A stretch of 24,087 nt of DNA from Scytalidium lignicola (taxonomy: Eukaryota > Ascomycota > Leotiomycetes), in contig NCSJ02000484.1 in NCBI GenBank assembly GCA_002812745.2, forward strand, positions 1 to 24,087. Reading direction: 5' to 3'. The position numbers were made by a program, and so were the translations under genes. Positions 1 through 9,336 of this stretch are shown piece by piece. Below the pieces are notes generated by a model. It had not been told where the DNA came from. It ran no database searches and saw nothing but the letters and a program-made list of their open reading frames with translations. Within the stretch, counting starts at the first letter, position 1. Each line of letters begins with the position of its first letter.

Positions 1-1366
1 TTCTGCCGTCAGAAGTCTCTCTGAAAGGAGAATTTAAATTCTCCGAGCGTTCCAATTCGGCTTCTGCTAGGGACTGAATCCATGCCGCCAGTTCTCGAAA
101 GGCAGCAGATAAGAAAGAAAAGGATTGCATTGCAAGTCGTTCATGATGTGTTGATAACGCCATGAGGGCATATACTCGGCGCCGACCTCGTGCCGTTGGA
201 TCTGGAATCCGGAAAATATATGCTGTAGTATACCCCGCTAGTGGATCACCGAAGAAGATGGGTCCACCGGAGGAGGTACTTATGGTGGATGAGAACGGGC
301 CTGTTGAGAAAGGGTATGAGGTGGATGGCGCGGTAGAAGATGCCATAGATGGCGGCAGAGTCTCGCAGGAGAGGGTCCGGAGGCAGGATTGGCGAACTAG
401 GGAGAAGGAGGTCGGGGCTAGAGGTTCGTGAGTTGAAGTATAGTCTAGGTAATGAGTGTGTGAGAGTGTGGAATCGAACGATGTCGAGGAGTTGCTCGAG
501 GAAGTACCCGTTCGCTTGAGCTCTCCAGAGCGGCGTCTTGGTCTGGGGAGAACATGTTTATCTGATTCTCCCGAATCCGAAGAATCGTCTGCTTGGGACT
601 TTGGCGGCGAAGGTGCTTCTCCTACGAAACTGACACGCTCGTAAGCTTTGCGCGTTCGAAGGGTTGGACTGCCATTGTCAATTTTCTTTGATTTCCCAGT
701 TGGCGTTGTAGGCACCTCCTCCTTTGTCTTTTTGGGGAGTGTAAGAGCGCAGTTCTCGCATGGGATTGCCCTCTTCCTGTCATTCTCATCATACGTCTTC
801 CGGAAGCTAGAATCGCGCCGCTGCGCATTCGAGAGTTGTGTGCCTTGTAAAGCTCGTATCCGTGGACTCTCTGGAGGGGTTTCGAGTGGAGAAGTCGTGG
901 CTCCAATTCTAAAACTCTGCAATTGGAGATCCGCCCCTCGCAGCCCGCTCTCCTTGTCTGAGGACTGCGATTCTGCTGGCAACCAGGGACTTGCCGCAGT
1001 TCCTGTCATACTATCTGATCGGGCGAGAGATCGTGTACTTGTACTGTGTCGTCGTGTGCTCAGGCCATCACTCTCGTCGGCATGGAAGCAGGACGCGCAG
1101 CCCACCGGGAGAGCCTCGGTGACCATCAGGGGAGTGGGGCCATGAGTGTCGCAGTAATGCGCCAGGCATAACTATAGAAGGAGTATCGATTAGCATGATG
1201 TCTTCTTGCCATCAGAAGAATCGTGAAAGCAATGCGCGGCGACTGAGCGTGTGCAGAGAGCGTGTTGCAGCCAGCATCGTCCAAGCACGTGGGCGGGGCA
1301 GGATTGTAGGTGGAGTGACTTGAGTGACTTGGAGGTGAAACGAGATGAACTTACAATGGAAGTCAT
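1..1366 (-). CDS. lst7: Folliculin/Lst7 homologue, N-terminal part (runs off the left edge)
   Basis: Two exons are visible: 1355..1366 (Met-Thr-Ser-Ile) and <1..1171, joined across a 183-nt GTAAGT...TAG intron (1172-1354). About 394 residues can be read without a stop. The N-terminus LAHYCDTHGPTPLMVTEAL matches the folliculin N-terminal signature. Paired cysteines follow (GCASC near residue 28, PCENC near residue 140), then a long Ser/Thr/Pro-rich stretch. From about residue 305, GDPLAGYTTAYIFRIPDP and ARGRRRVYALMAL form the first strands of the longin-like domain. In yeast Lst7 pairs with Lst4 as a GTPase-activating complex for the Rag-type GTPase Gtr2 in amino-acid signalling to TORC1 at the vacuole; that role is inferred by homology. 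An in-frame TAG at the 3' end of the intron shows that exon 2 cannot be read without splicing. The C-terminal DENN part lies outside the window. Confidence 0.9.
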
Positions 1367-1413
1367 AGCTGCGAGCCGAGTCTCACACCGGGGGGACCGC
1401 GATGATACAAGAG

Positions 1414-1443
1414 ATGAAGTCGAATGAAGTCGAATGAAGTCGA
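1414..1443. repeat. Three tandem copies of the decamer ATGAAGTCGA
   Basis: The unit ATGAAGTCGA occurs three times in exact tandem. It lies about 50 bp upstream of the lst7 start, so it is probably in that gene's 5' UTR or proximal promoter, where it reads TCGACTTCAT. Confidence 0.9.
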
Positions 1444-1735
1444 AGGTCTCTTGATTCCCACGATTCTGGGGCTGTCCGCCGTTGCAAGGCGTTGTGGTGG
1501 TGGTGGAAGAGGGCCTAGAAGCGCGAGCTGGAGAAGTTCTCCCGCTTGGTGGGGCACCGTTTGACCAGCGACTCTGCGGATCCGCAGCTGGGAAATGGAT
1601 AAGGGAGTTCGCGAACGATGGCGTGAGTAGAGAGAAGGGCAGCAATCCAAAAATAGAATTTAATGATAACAACGAAGAGGACAGAAGAGAAGAGAAGAGA
1701 ATAACGAGGGTCGGATCATGGCAAGGAGAAGGATG

Positions 1736-1788
1736 GAGACAGAAAGAAAGGAGAGAGAGGGAGGGAGAGAGAGAGAGAGAGAGAGAGC
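1736..1788. repeat. GA-rich microsatellite (CT-rich on the lst7 strand)
   Basis: A purine tract ends in about ten GA units just before GCAGCATTAAG. On the minus strand it is a CT tract about 370 bp upstream of the lst7 start. CT-rich tracts are common in core promoters of filamentous fungi, so it may mark the lst7 transcription start region; that is inference. Confidence 0.85.
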
Positions 1789-2080
1789 AGCATTAAGGGG
1801 GAAGTGTGGCCATAATTATAACAGTACAAGTTATTGACCTTTCTTCTCTCCGAAGCTCGAGTCTCGATACAGCAGCAGCACGTTGGTCCTGGCTACATGC
1901 CTCATCCCTTCCGCCCTCACCGCTCGAGATTACTTCGCAGGATAGTTCCAGCGCCCGGCCGCAAATGCTCTCGGGAATCCTTCTTCCTAGGCCAGCTTCA
2001 CTCTCACTTTAACCCTATTTGGCACGCCGATTCATTTGTCCTCCTCATCACCGGCAGCAACTCCCATGGTACGGGTACGA

Positions 2081-2120
2081 GTACGGTGCTGTACGGTGCT
2101 GTACGGTACTGTACTGTACT
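2081..2120. repeat. Four tandem decamers of the GTACGGTGCT type
   Basis: The units are GTACGGTGCT, GTACGGTGCT, GTACGGTACT and GTACTGTACT, with exact 10-bp spacing. The tract continues into ACTGTGCC and is preceded by degenerate GTACG units from about 2069. It belongs to the same GTACTGT-like word family found in the 10.8-13.5 kb spacer. Confidence 0.9.
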
Positions 2121-3047
2121 GTGCCAGCAAAACTCGGCGCCCTAGTAATCCTGATCTGATACTGTATTACAATATAGCCAGCTCCCTAGCTTTTGATTCT
2201 TTCTGCTAGTCCTGCCCACCGCCGCCAAAGGAAGGAAGGGTTAATACCGCAATCCATCCTGTCAGCCCAAACAGATGCTGTCCGACTCGTCTCATCGCTC
2301 CTGGTCAGCCATGTGGCCGGTGATTTAGCCAGAAGCCGGAGGGCCAACCCGTCCCGTCGGAAGCGGGCTGCGACGTACGTAGATTAATTCCTTTTCTTGA
2401 TACTGTATGTATCATCCAGTACAAGTATCGTTCATCCGGATCTTATGTACACTACTACAGTAATTACTGGCACTACGAGGCGCCCTGTTTAGAGGCAGCA
2501 GGATGTAATTAATTACCTTGACCAAACAGTCAACTTTTATTGATCCCAAGTCTACCACGCCACGGGGGGTCGAGCTGTCTTTATCATCCTTCTGCATGTG
2601 CCCGACATCCCCGTAAGAGGCCAGCACAAGCTCGCCCGAACAGGTAAACAAGTAATTAATTAGACTGTAAAGTCATCTACGGTTATCCCAGACAAAGACC
2701 AAGCTTTTCCGAGGCGATTACAACATCGACGCTCGAAAGCTGTCCCTTTTAACTTCTTCGTCAGCTCGTGTGATCTGCGGCCGAGGAGAACGGCGAAATG
2801 CTTCCATGAAGCTTCCTTCGCCTCCCTTATCGCCGTGCATCTGCCCGCCTGCATCATCTTTCCGCAACGCGCTGCGACGTTGGATCCCTCCAAGCGAACC
2901 CCTTACATCGGATCCCAACAAAGCACGCAACACAGGCACGTTGCCGAATCAATGGAGTCCAGAAGAGCCTACTTTACGACGCCTTTGGATAAAGTGTGAC
3001 CCGTCAAGGACCCCCGATATGCACGAGCTATTGAGATGACAGCTCTA

Positions 3048-3084
3048 GGAAGGAAGGAAGGAAGGAAGGAAGAAAGAAAGAAAG
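3048..3084. repeat. GGAA tetranucleotide microsatellite grading into GAAA
   Basis: About six GGAA units are followed by three GAAA units. The tract is intergenic with no nearby open frame of note. Confidence 0.9.
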
Positions 3085-4324
3085 GATGAGAGCGAACCCC
3101 TCCACCCTTCCTTCCCCAAAAAAGAGCGCAGTTCTATTGCGTGGCTGAGTTTGAGAGCTTAGGCAATTCGCATGATTGGTTTAACTCGGCTGATCTTCTT
3201 GTTCCCTTCCCTCCTTTGGTCAGTTTTCATATTAAATCACGGACGTACCTCGCACATTTAGAACGCCTACCTGCTTGAGACGGCCCGTTCAGTCTTCGGC
3301 ACGTTCCCTCCCGTTACACATGGGAGCCTCATACCAAAAAGGGATAAATAATAAAAAAGTAAGCACAGCCGTGGAGGGAAGACCTAACCGCCCAAGCTCT
3401 CTTGGATACATGGTAGTAGAGGGGAGATGCAATCCATAAATCACAACAGCAATTCAAACAGAAAATCAAAGTTGGAGAGAAGAGGTGTATTGACTAACGA
3501 GGTAACCAGCTCACGGTGATCGAGCCATATCTCAATATAGCACCATGATTCAGATCTAGTTCCTCCGCCCTCTGCCCTCCGTGTGTTTTTTGTTGTTTTG
3601 TGGCTTTTTTTTATAAAAATTCTACATCCATCCTCGATGTCTGGCTCATCGTGTCTGAAAGTACGATAAGGGACCATCATTGACAATTCCAATTCCACCA
3701 CTACCACCACCACTACCACCACCCATAAATACTCTGCACCTTTGACCATTCCACCCATTAGCCAAATTCTCCCTGCCTCACCATGCCAGTAATATGCCCA
3801 ACCTATTTATCCCAGCATACTTCCGTACGCTCCCTCATAAACAAAGTTGAGGAAACTGAAGAACAGAATCAACCAGATCTCTCGCGACGCCAGCCTGCCA
3901 TGCCAATTCTCGTAAGCAGGATGAAGGAGACATACCCACGTGAGCGGGTCAAACCAAAACGCCAGAAACGCCCCTATCGTTTAGTCATGATATCAGCTGG
4001 AAGTCGCTGAACTTTTGTTCCCCGCTCCTCACAAATCCGATCCCAAGACAAAAACGACCCAAATAGAAGACAACCGACGCATATGAAAAGAAACTCGTAT
4101 GATACAAACACGAATGCGCTATGCTGAGCAAGAAGATCGTATACTCAAGGAACTACCAGACCAAGGGGAGAGGGGAAATCTCCGGGTGGTCTGATGGTGC
4201 GAGAGGGTAGGAAATCCAATGCTGGCCCACGCGTCCGAGTCTATCGCCAAGGATGGGAAAGGAGATAATTATGTACAATAACAAGGAAATGCACTCATAT
4301 ATGTAGCGGGAGATCAGACATAGA

Positions 4325-6035
4325 CTACTGAGCCGCAACCTGACCACGACCACCGCCTCGCTGACCATCCGGGACACTTTGTCGTTGGCCCTGGCTACCA
4401 TGACCGCCACCACGACGGCCGGATTGATCAGAGAATCTACCACCTCCACGAGAGAAGCCCTGACCTTGACGTTGGCCTTGTGGCTGTCTTTGGGCTTGGG
4501 CCTGGCCAGCACCATTTGGGCGGCCGTTACTATAGCCACCGTGACCTCCACGCTGGTTGTTTTGCTGCTGCTGCGGTTGTTGAGATGTCTGCTGATCTCG
4601 TGGATCACGCCCAGTGGGTTGACGGTTGGTTTGGAAATTAGATATCGGTCGAGGAATATTCTCGGGGGTATCATATACATAAAGGCTTTTATCGATAGTT
4701 GCTGGAATAGGCTGTATTTCTGTGCCGAGATCACGTTCGATATTATAGAGGTTGAAACGATCCTCCCAATTGATTAGGTTGATAGCTAGACCAAGATGAC
4801 CAAATCTTCCTGATCGACCAATACGATGAAGGTAGGTTTCCGCATTCTTTGGGAAATCAAAGTTGATAACAACGTTAACGGCCTGGATATCAATACCACG
4901 AGTGAGAAGATCTGAGCAGACCAAGTTCCGGCATACGCCATTGCGGAAATCATGGAAGACGCGGTTTCGATTTGCTTGTAGCATACGCGCGTGACTGTAG
5001 AAGCAGGAGTAGCCAAGTTCGGTAATCTTTTTGGCAAGTAATTCGACACGGTTAGTAGAATTGCAGAATATGATCGATTGGTTGATTTGGAGTTTGGAGA
5101 ATAACGTGTTTAGGCAGTGAACCTTCTGCTTCTCTTCAACAAATGCGTAGTATTGAGTAATACCCCTTAGGGTAAGCTCGTCCATGAGATTAATTTCGTA
5201 GGGGCTGTCCATGTTCTTATCTGAGAAGGATTTGACTGTTATAGGGAATGTGGCGCTGAAAAGCATGACCTGACGGTCTTTTGGATGAAATTGCAGGAGT
5301 TGTTCGATAACAGGCGTGAACTCAGGTGAAAGAAGTTTATCGGCTTCATCCATGATAAACATAGGACATTCACTGAGGTCAGCAACATTCTTTCCTGCCA
5401 GGTCCAGGATTCTTCCTGGAGTGCCGACAATGATGTGGACGGGGTCCTGAAGACGGACAATATCGTCTCGCAGAGTTGTGCCTCCGGTAGTGACCATAAC
5501 GTTAACGCCAAGGTGTTTACCAAGTGTCTTGCATACTTGTGAAGTTTGTAATGCCAGCTCTCTAGTAGGCACGAGAATGAGAGCTTGAATCTTAGAGCTT
5601 TTTGGGTTAATCTTTTCGAGTGCAGGAATGACGAAGGCTGCGGTCTTGCCGGTACCGTTCTTTGCTCGTGCGAGTATGTCTCTTCCAGTAAGCGCAACGG
5701 GGATTGCTTCCTCTTGAATTGGTGAGGGCTTCTCAAATCCAGCCTCAAATATACCCATTAATAAATCGCGTTTAAGACCAAAGTCTTCGAATTCGAGACC
5801 TTTAGTAGCAGTAACATCCTAAGGCAGCTATTTAGTATAGTAAAATGTAATGGCTAAATAAAGAGTTTACCTCGGTTTGTTGCCGTGTGTCTTTGGCAGG
5901 TATCTTTAGGTCCGCCTTCCAACCATCAGAACTTCCATTATCACTATAAGGTCAATAGAGATACGGCTAGTGGGAAAGGAACTAGACGTACGTCAACTTT
6001 GTAGATTCTAGCTTGTTCGCTAGACTGTCAGCCAT
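4325..6035 (-). CDS. dhh1: ATP-dependent DEAD-box RNA helicase Dhh1 (DDX6 family)
   Basis: Three exons, 5992..6035, 5871..5943 and 4325..5818, with introns of 48 and 52 nt, give 536 residues. The protein begins [20 protein letters not shown], a typical Dhh1 start. Motifs in order are Q ([14 protein letters not shown], about 66-79), I (AKNGTGKT, 91-98), Ia (PTRELALQ), Ib (TPGR), II (DEAD, 196-199), III (SAT), IV (IIFCNS), V (TRGID) and VI ([10 protein letters not shown]). Dhh1 activates mRNA decapping, represses translation and concentrates in P-bodies in the cytoplasm. After about residue 440 the tail is rich in Gln, Gly and Arg with several RGG-type repeats; it is probably disordered and may promote condensation (inference). 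The family is usually about 480-550 residues, so the length fits. The main exon alone lacks the first 59 residues. The gene lies in tandem with the CoA-transferase gene, 691 bp downstream of it. Confidence 0.97.
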
Positions 6036-6726
6036 TGTTCAACAGGCTATGGCTTTGATGATTGTGTCAGGCTGAGCAGATCGAGGGTTATCAGTGGTAT
6101 CAAAATGTATTATCGTGGGTTATTTTGTTATCGTTATCGACAGTAAATACCTCTCGAGAGGAGCATATGGTCTCTAGCTGTGTCGTAGAATTAAGACGGT
6201 AGGTAGTGCAGACAACCTCAGATGGAAGTTGCTGTCAAGTTCGAGGAGGGGCGAGGTGAAACTCGGAAAGTGGTGGCGCAAAAGGGAGGATTTGTAGATG
6301 GAATTCACAGGAAATCTCGGCTCGTGTTAAAGCAGGGGAGTTTTTGTTCGATCGTCCAGGTTCGATTGATCGATATTTTTGAAGACTGAAAGAAACGTTT
6401 TGTTGTGCTGGTTGAGAAGCGAAGTTAATGTGAGGTCGTCGTTGATCAAAGTTTAGTTACTATAAGCGAATCAATTGCTTAGGGTCCTCGACCAGGCTTC
6501 GCTTTCACGCACGTGATATTTTCCGTGCCACTATGATAGTATCTGTATGGTAGAGGCTTGCTGTTACATTCTCAGGTTACTAAAGCCATAACGGCTACGC
6601 AAGAATTTTCGCACTTTTTNATTTAGTTAATCCAGTTTTCATTGACCATAACCCCTAGATACAGGCAGGTAAGTAGGCTAGACGCTTCTTCTAACGCCAA
6701 AACAGATCCAGAAAGAATATTATTAT
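6036..6726. other. Spacer: dhh1 5' UTR/promoter and CoA-transferase 3' UTR
   Basis: I see no gene here. The half next to dhh1 has many short Ts and As as expected of a promoter and leader, and contains a CACGTG core at 6510-6515. The half next to 6726 should be the 3' UTR of the CoA-transferase gene. One ambiguous base (N) sits at 6620 after a T run. Confidence 0.6.
6510..6515. promoter_or_regulatory. Possible bHLH (Cbf1-type) site upstream of dhh1
   Basis: CACGTGAT is the reverse complement of ATCACGTG and fits the RTCACGTG consensus bound by Cbf1-type bHLH factors in fungi. It lies about 475 bp upstream of the dhh1 start. A six-base core recurs by chance, so this is weak. Confidence 0.25.
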
Positions 6727-8393
6727 CTACAGCATGGGCTTCAAATTATCAGCCACTTTGAAAGGCGCTTCAGTCTTTGCTTTGATCTCATCCACAGTAA
6801 CGCCATCAGCAATCTCGACTAGAGTAAGCCCAGTTGAGAAGTCCACATCAAATACACCCTATTAAAGATCAGCATAAACCCGATAACGGTACTTAAAGAA
6901 TACTTACCAATTCAGTGATAATTCGTGATACACAGGTTTTACCGGTCAACGGGAAAGCACATTGCTTAACGATCTTCGCGTTACCCTTCTTATCTGTATG
7001 CTCCATCGTAACCACAACCTTCGTTTTGCTTGGGTTGCTAACTAAATCCATTGCACCTCCAAATCCCTTTATCTTGCCAGGCAACATCCAGTTTGCCAGA
7101 TCACCGTTCGCACTGACTTGCATGGCACCGAGAATTGTCAAGTCGATACGTCCACTGCGAATCATCCCGAAGCTCTCCTCACTGCCAAATATGGCTGCGC
7201 CTGGACTTAGGGTAACAGTCTCCTTGCCTGCATTGATGAGGTCTGCATCCTCTTTACCCTTTTGTGGGTATGGTCCCAGACCAAGGATACCATTCTCAGA
7301 TTGTAATTGAACCTCGACTTCTGGACCAACAAATGAAGGAGCCAACATTGGCATGCCAATACCTAAGTTGGCGTACATGCCGTTCTTGAACTCCTTAGCC
7401 GCGCGCCTGACGATACGTTCCCTCTTAGCGGCCGTATCACCGCTTCCGAGGACAGCCTTTGCTTCTGGGTCATTTGGATCCTTTGCGAAGGTGAACTTCT
7501 CAATATTCTTGGGAGCGGTGGATTGAATAACACGCTTGACGTAAATGCCTGGCAGGTGAACTGCCTCAGGGGGTATCTCGCCAGGCTCTACAATATGCTC
7601 CGCTTCAACAATTGTCATTTTTGCATTCCTCCCCATAGCTCCGTTGAAGTTGTTGGCTGCTAATCTGAATTGACAGTTACCAAGCTTGTCTGCCTTGTAG
7701 GCTTTGACAAAAGCATAGTCACCCTTGATACTCTCCTCCATTAGATATGCCTTTCCGTCGAAGATTTTGACATCCTTGGGGTATGAGTACTCTCTTGGTG
7801 ATCCATCGGGGTTATTTCTCAATGGCAATTCTCCAGTCTGCACAACCGTGCCAAATGCGGCTGGGGTGTAAAATGCTGGTATCCCTTTCCCTCCGGCTGC
7901 ACAACGTTCTGCTAAGGTTCCCTGGGGTGTTAACTCCAATTCAACCTCTCCAGTCAAGTACATCTGCTCGAAGGTCTTGTTCTCGCCAATGTAACTAGCA
8001 ACCATCTTCTTGATTTGTTTTGTCTTCAAGAGCTTCCCTAATCCCGACTCGTCTGTTCCAGCATTGTTAGAGACAGCAGTGAGGCCGGTAAGGTGCTTAT
8101 TTTTTAAGACTTCATCAATCAGAGTATCTGGGACACCGCAAAGACCGAACCCACCGCAAAGAAGCGTTGAATTTGGTTCCATGTCCTTAATAGCCTCTGC
8201 CGCAGAAGGGAGTACCTTGTTGATTTCGGCGCGGCGGGATGTAGATGCAAAAGTGCGGGCCAACAACATAGATTGCTAGAGAGTATTCATTAGAGATTGT
8301 AATCCTAGGAATTGAGGTCTTCTTGGCTCTTACCTTGGTGCCATTGCGGGTATAAGCTCTTGCTGTCCGTAAACACAACATTGTCGATGGCAT
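6727..8393 (-). CDS. Succinyl-CoA:3-ketoacid CoA-transferase, mitochondrial (SCOT/OXCT1 family)
   Basis: Three exons, 8334..8393, 6908..8275 and 6727..6858, with introns of 58 and 49 nt, encode 519 residues, close to the 520 of animal SCOT. The enzyme moves CoA from succinyl-CoA to acetoacetate (3-ketoacids) in mitochondria. The alpha part carries [10 protein letters not shown] (CoA-transferase signature 1) and the beta part carries [14 protein letters not shown] (signature 2). Glu347 in SENG aligns with the catalytic glutamate that forms the glutamyl-CoA intermediate. The N-terminus, [20 protein letters not shown] followed by [15 protein letters not shown], is basic, Ser/Thr-rich and free of acidic residues, as in a mitochondrial presequence. 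Both halves are fused in one chain as in eukaryotes. A second Met at 8267-8269 could serve as an alternative start, but it lies after a well-formed intron, so the upstream start is preferred. Confidence 0.96.
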
Positions 8394-8679
8394 CTTGAAC
8401 TGTGAGGAAGCAAGCTGAACTAGAGGAATTCCAAAGTATGACCCAAGATTATTTTAATATAGAAGAGAAAGTGCACATACAGTTCCAAACCAAAGAGTTC
8501 AGGAAGTTCTTAAGCAATTGACGACCGGCGTCTGCTGAATTCCTTCTTAAAGGTCCCGCAGAGTCCTAGCCGTCGGCCACTGGTTCCGCATTTCGGCTTT
8601 GCTGCTGCGACGCTACCGGTAAGCAGCATTGTTCCGAGATGGTCGCCCTCGCGGGGCAGCACCGTGACTGACACCTTAA

Positions 8680-9336
8680 ATCTTCTTTACTCTGAGCTGT
8701 TCCCATCCGATTCAATTATTCACTGCAAAACATGCATTGCTAGAGATAGATGTGAACGATGAAACAGATTTCTCTATGTGGATTGAAGGAATAACTTCAA
8801 TAAGTGAACTTAGTGACCTTAAAGATAAACATGTTCCAGATGTGCCAAATTATTTTAGAATCAGTCCAGAGTCATTCAAAGTCTTTAATGGAAGATTCTC
8901 GGATTCTCATAAGAAAGAACGCGAGGAAATAAACCTGAAGAAGTGGGAAAGATCTAGAAGACTAAGGGCAGCTCATCGTACTTACGATGCATGCACGAGA
9001 AATCACAGGTCAACTACCTGTCTAGCATCCATGAAGCATGAGATGCCATACTTCCAGTTCGCACTTCACTTCACCACTACCCTTTCAGAATGGTGAGTGA
9101 CACTGCAAAGAAAATCCACATCAAGATTACGATTGATAACGAGGAAGCCTTCTGCTGCTAAGAACAGCAACTATAGTAACAACCGCAATCCATCAAGATT
9201 GCAGCTGAACGTCATGGAGGTCTTACAGATGGATGTGAAACTGCAGGCAGGGTTGCATCATAACTCTTTCTTGTTAGGACTCACACGAGCCAATTTTTCT
9301 ATTTACTACGGAAGTTTCGAGCCTGATTTACATTAA
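8680..9336 (+). CDS. Unrecognised open frame, possibly a two-exon hypothetical gene
   Basis: The frame is open from 8680 to 9093 and, in the same frame, from 9097 to 9336. The only stop between them, TGA at 9094-9096, lies inside a textbook donor: GTGAGT begins at 9093. Splicing 9093-9167 (75 nt, ending in ACAG) would remove it and keep the frame. This sequence is roughly 60% AT and should hold about 14 stops in that length, so the openness is suggestive. The first in-frame ATG is at 8776 (MWIEGITSISELSDL...). No ATG precedes it in the open stretch, so the 5' end is undefined and an upstream exon is possible. The product would be hydrophilic, with a charged stretch around KKEREEINLKKWERSRRLR, and resembles no family I know. 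It could be a lineage-specific gene, a decayed fragment or chance. It is divergent from the CoA-transferase gene. Confidence 0.35.

Larger units (their letters stand above)
1367..4324. other. Intergenic spacer between lst7 and dhh1 (upstream of lst7, downstream of dhh1)
   Basis: I see no convincing gene in these 3 kb. Short open frames are present on both strands, but none resembles a known protein and several are low complexity (for example a poly-Val stretch read antisense to ACC repeats at about 3694-3725). The left part should hold the lst7 promoter and 5' UTR: the + strand is purine-rich at 1660-1790, so the lst7 strand is pyrimidine-rich. The right part (about 4020-4324) is the probable dhh1 3' UTR and terminator. 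Simple repeats in the region are listed separately. Confidence 0.6.

Noticed and set aside
1190..1672. 160-codon minus-strand frame over the lst7 5' region
   Set aside because: It overlaps the lst7 intron and first exon in another frame and resembles nothing; the folliculin match in the correct frame explains the locus better.
3441..3758. Minus-strand frame of 105 codons with a run of Val
   Set aside because: It is the antisense reading of an ACC-type simple repeat and has no other coding signal.
4153..4734. 193-codon minus-strand frame overlapping the end of dhh1
   Set aside because: It is an out-of-frame shadow of the repetitive Dhh1 tail continuing into the 3' UTR.
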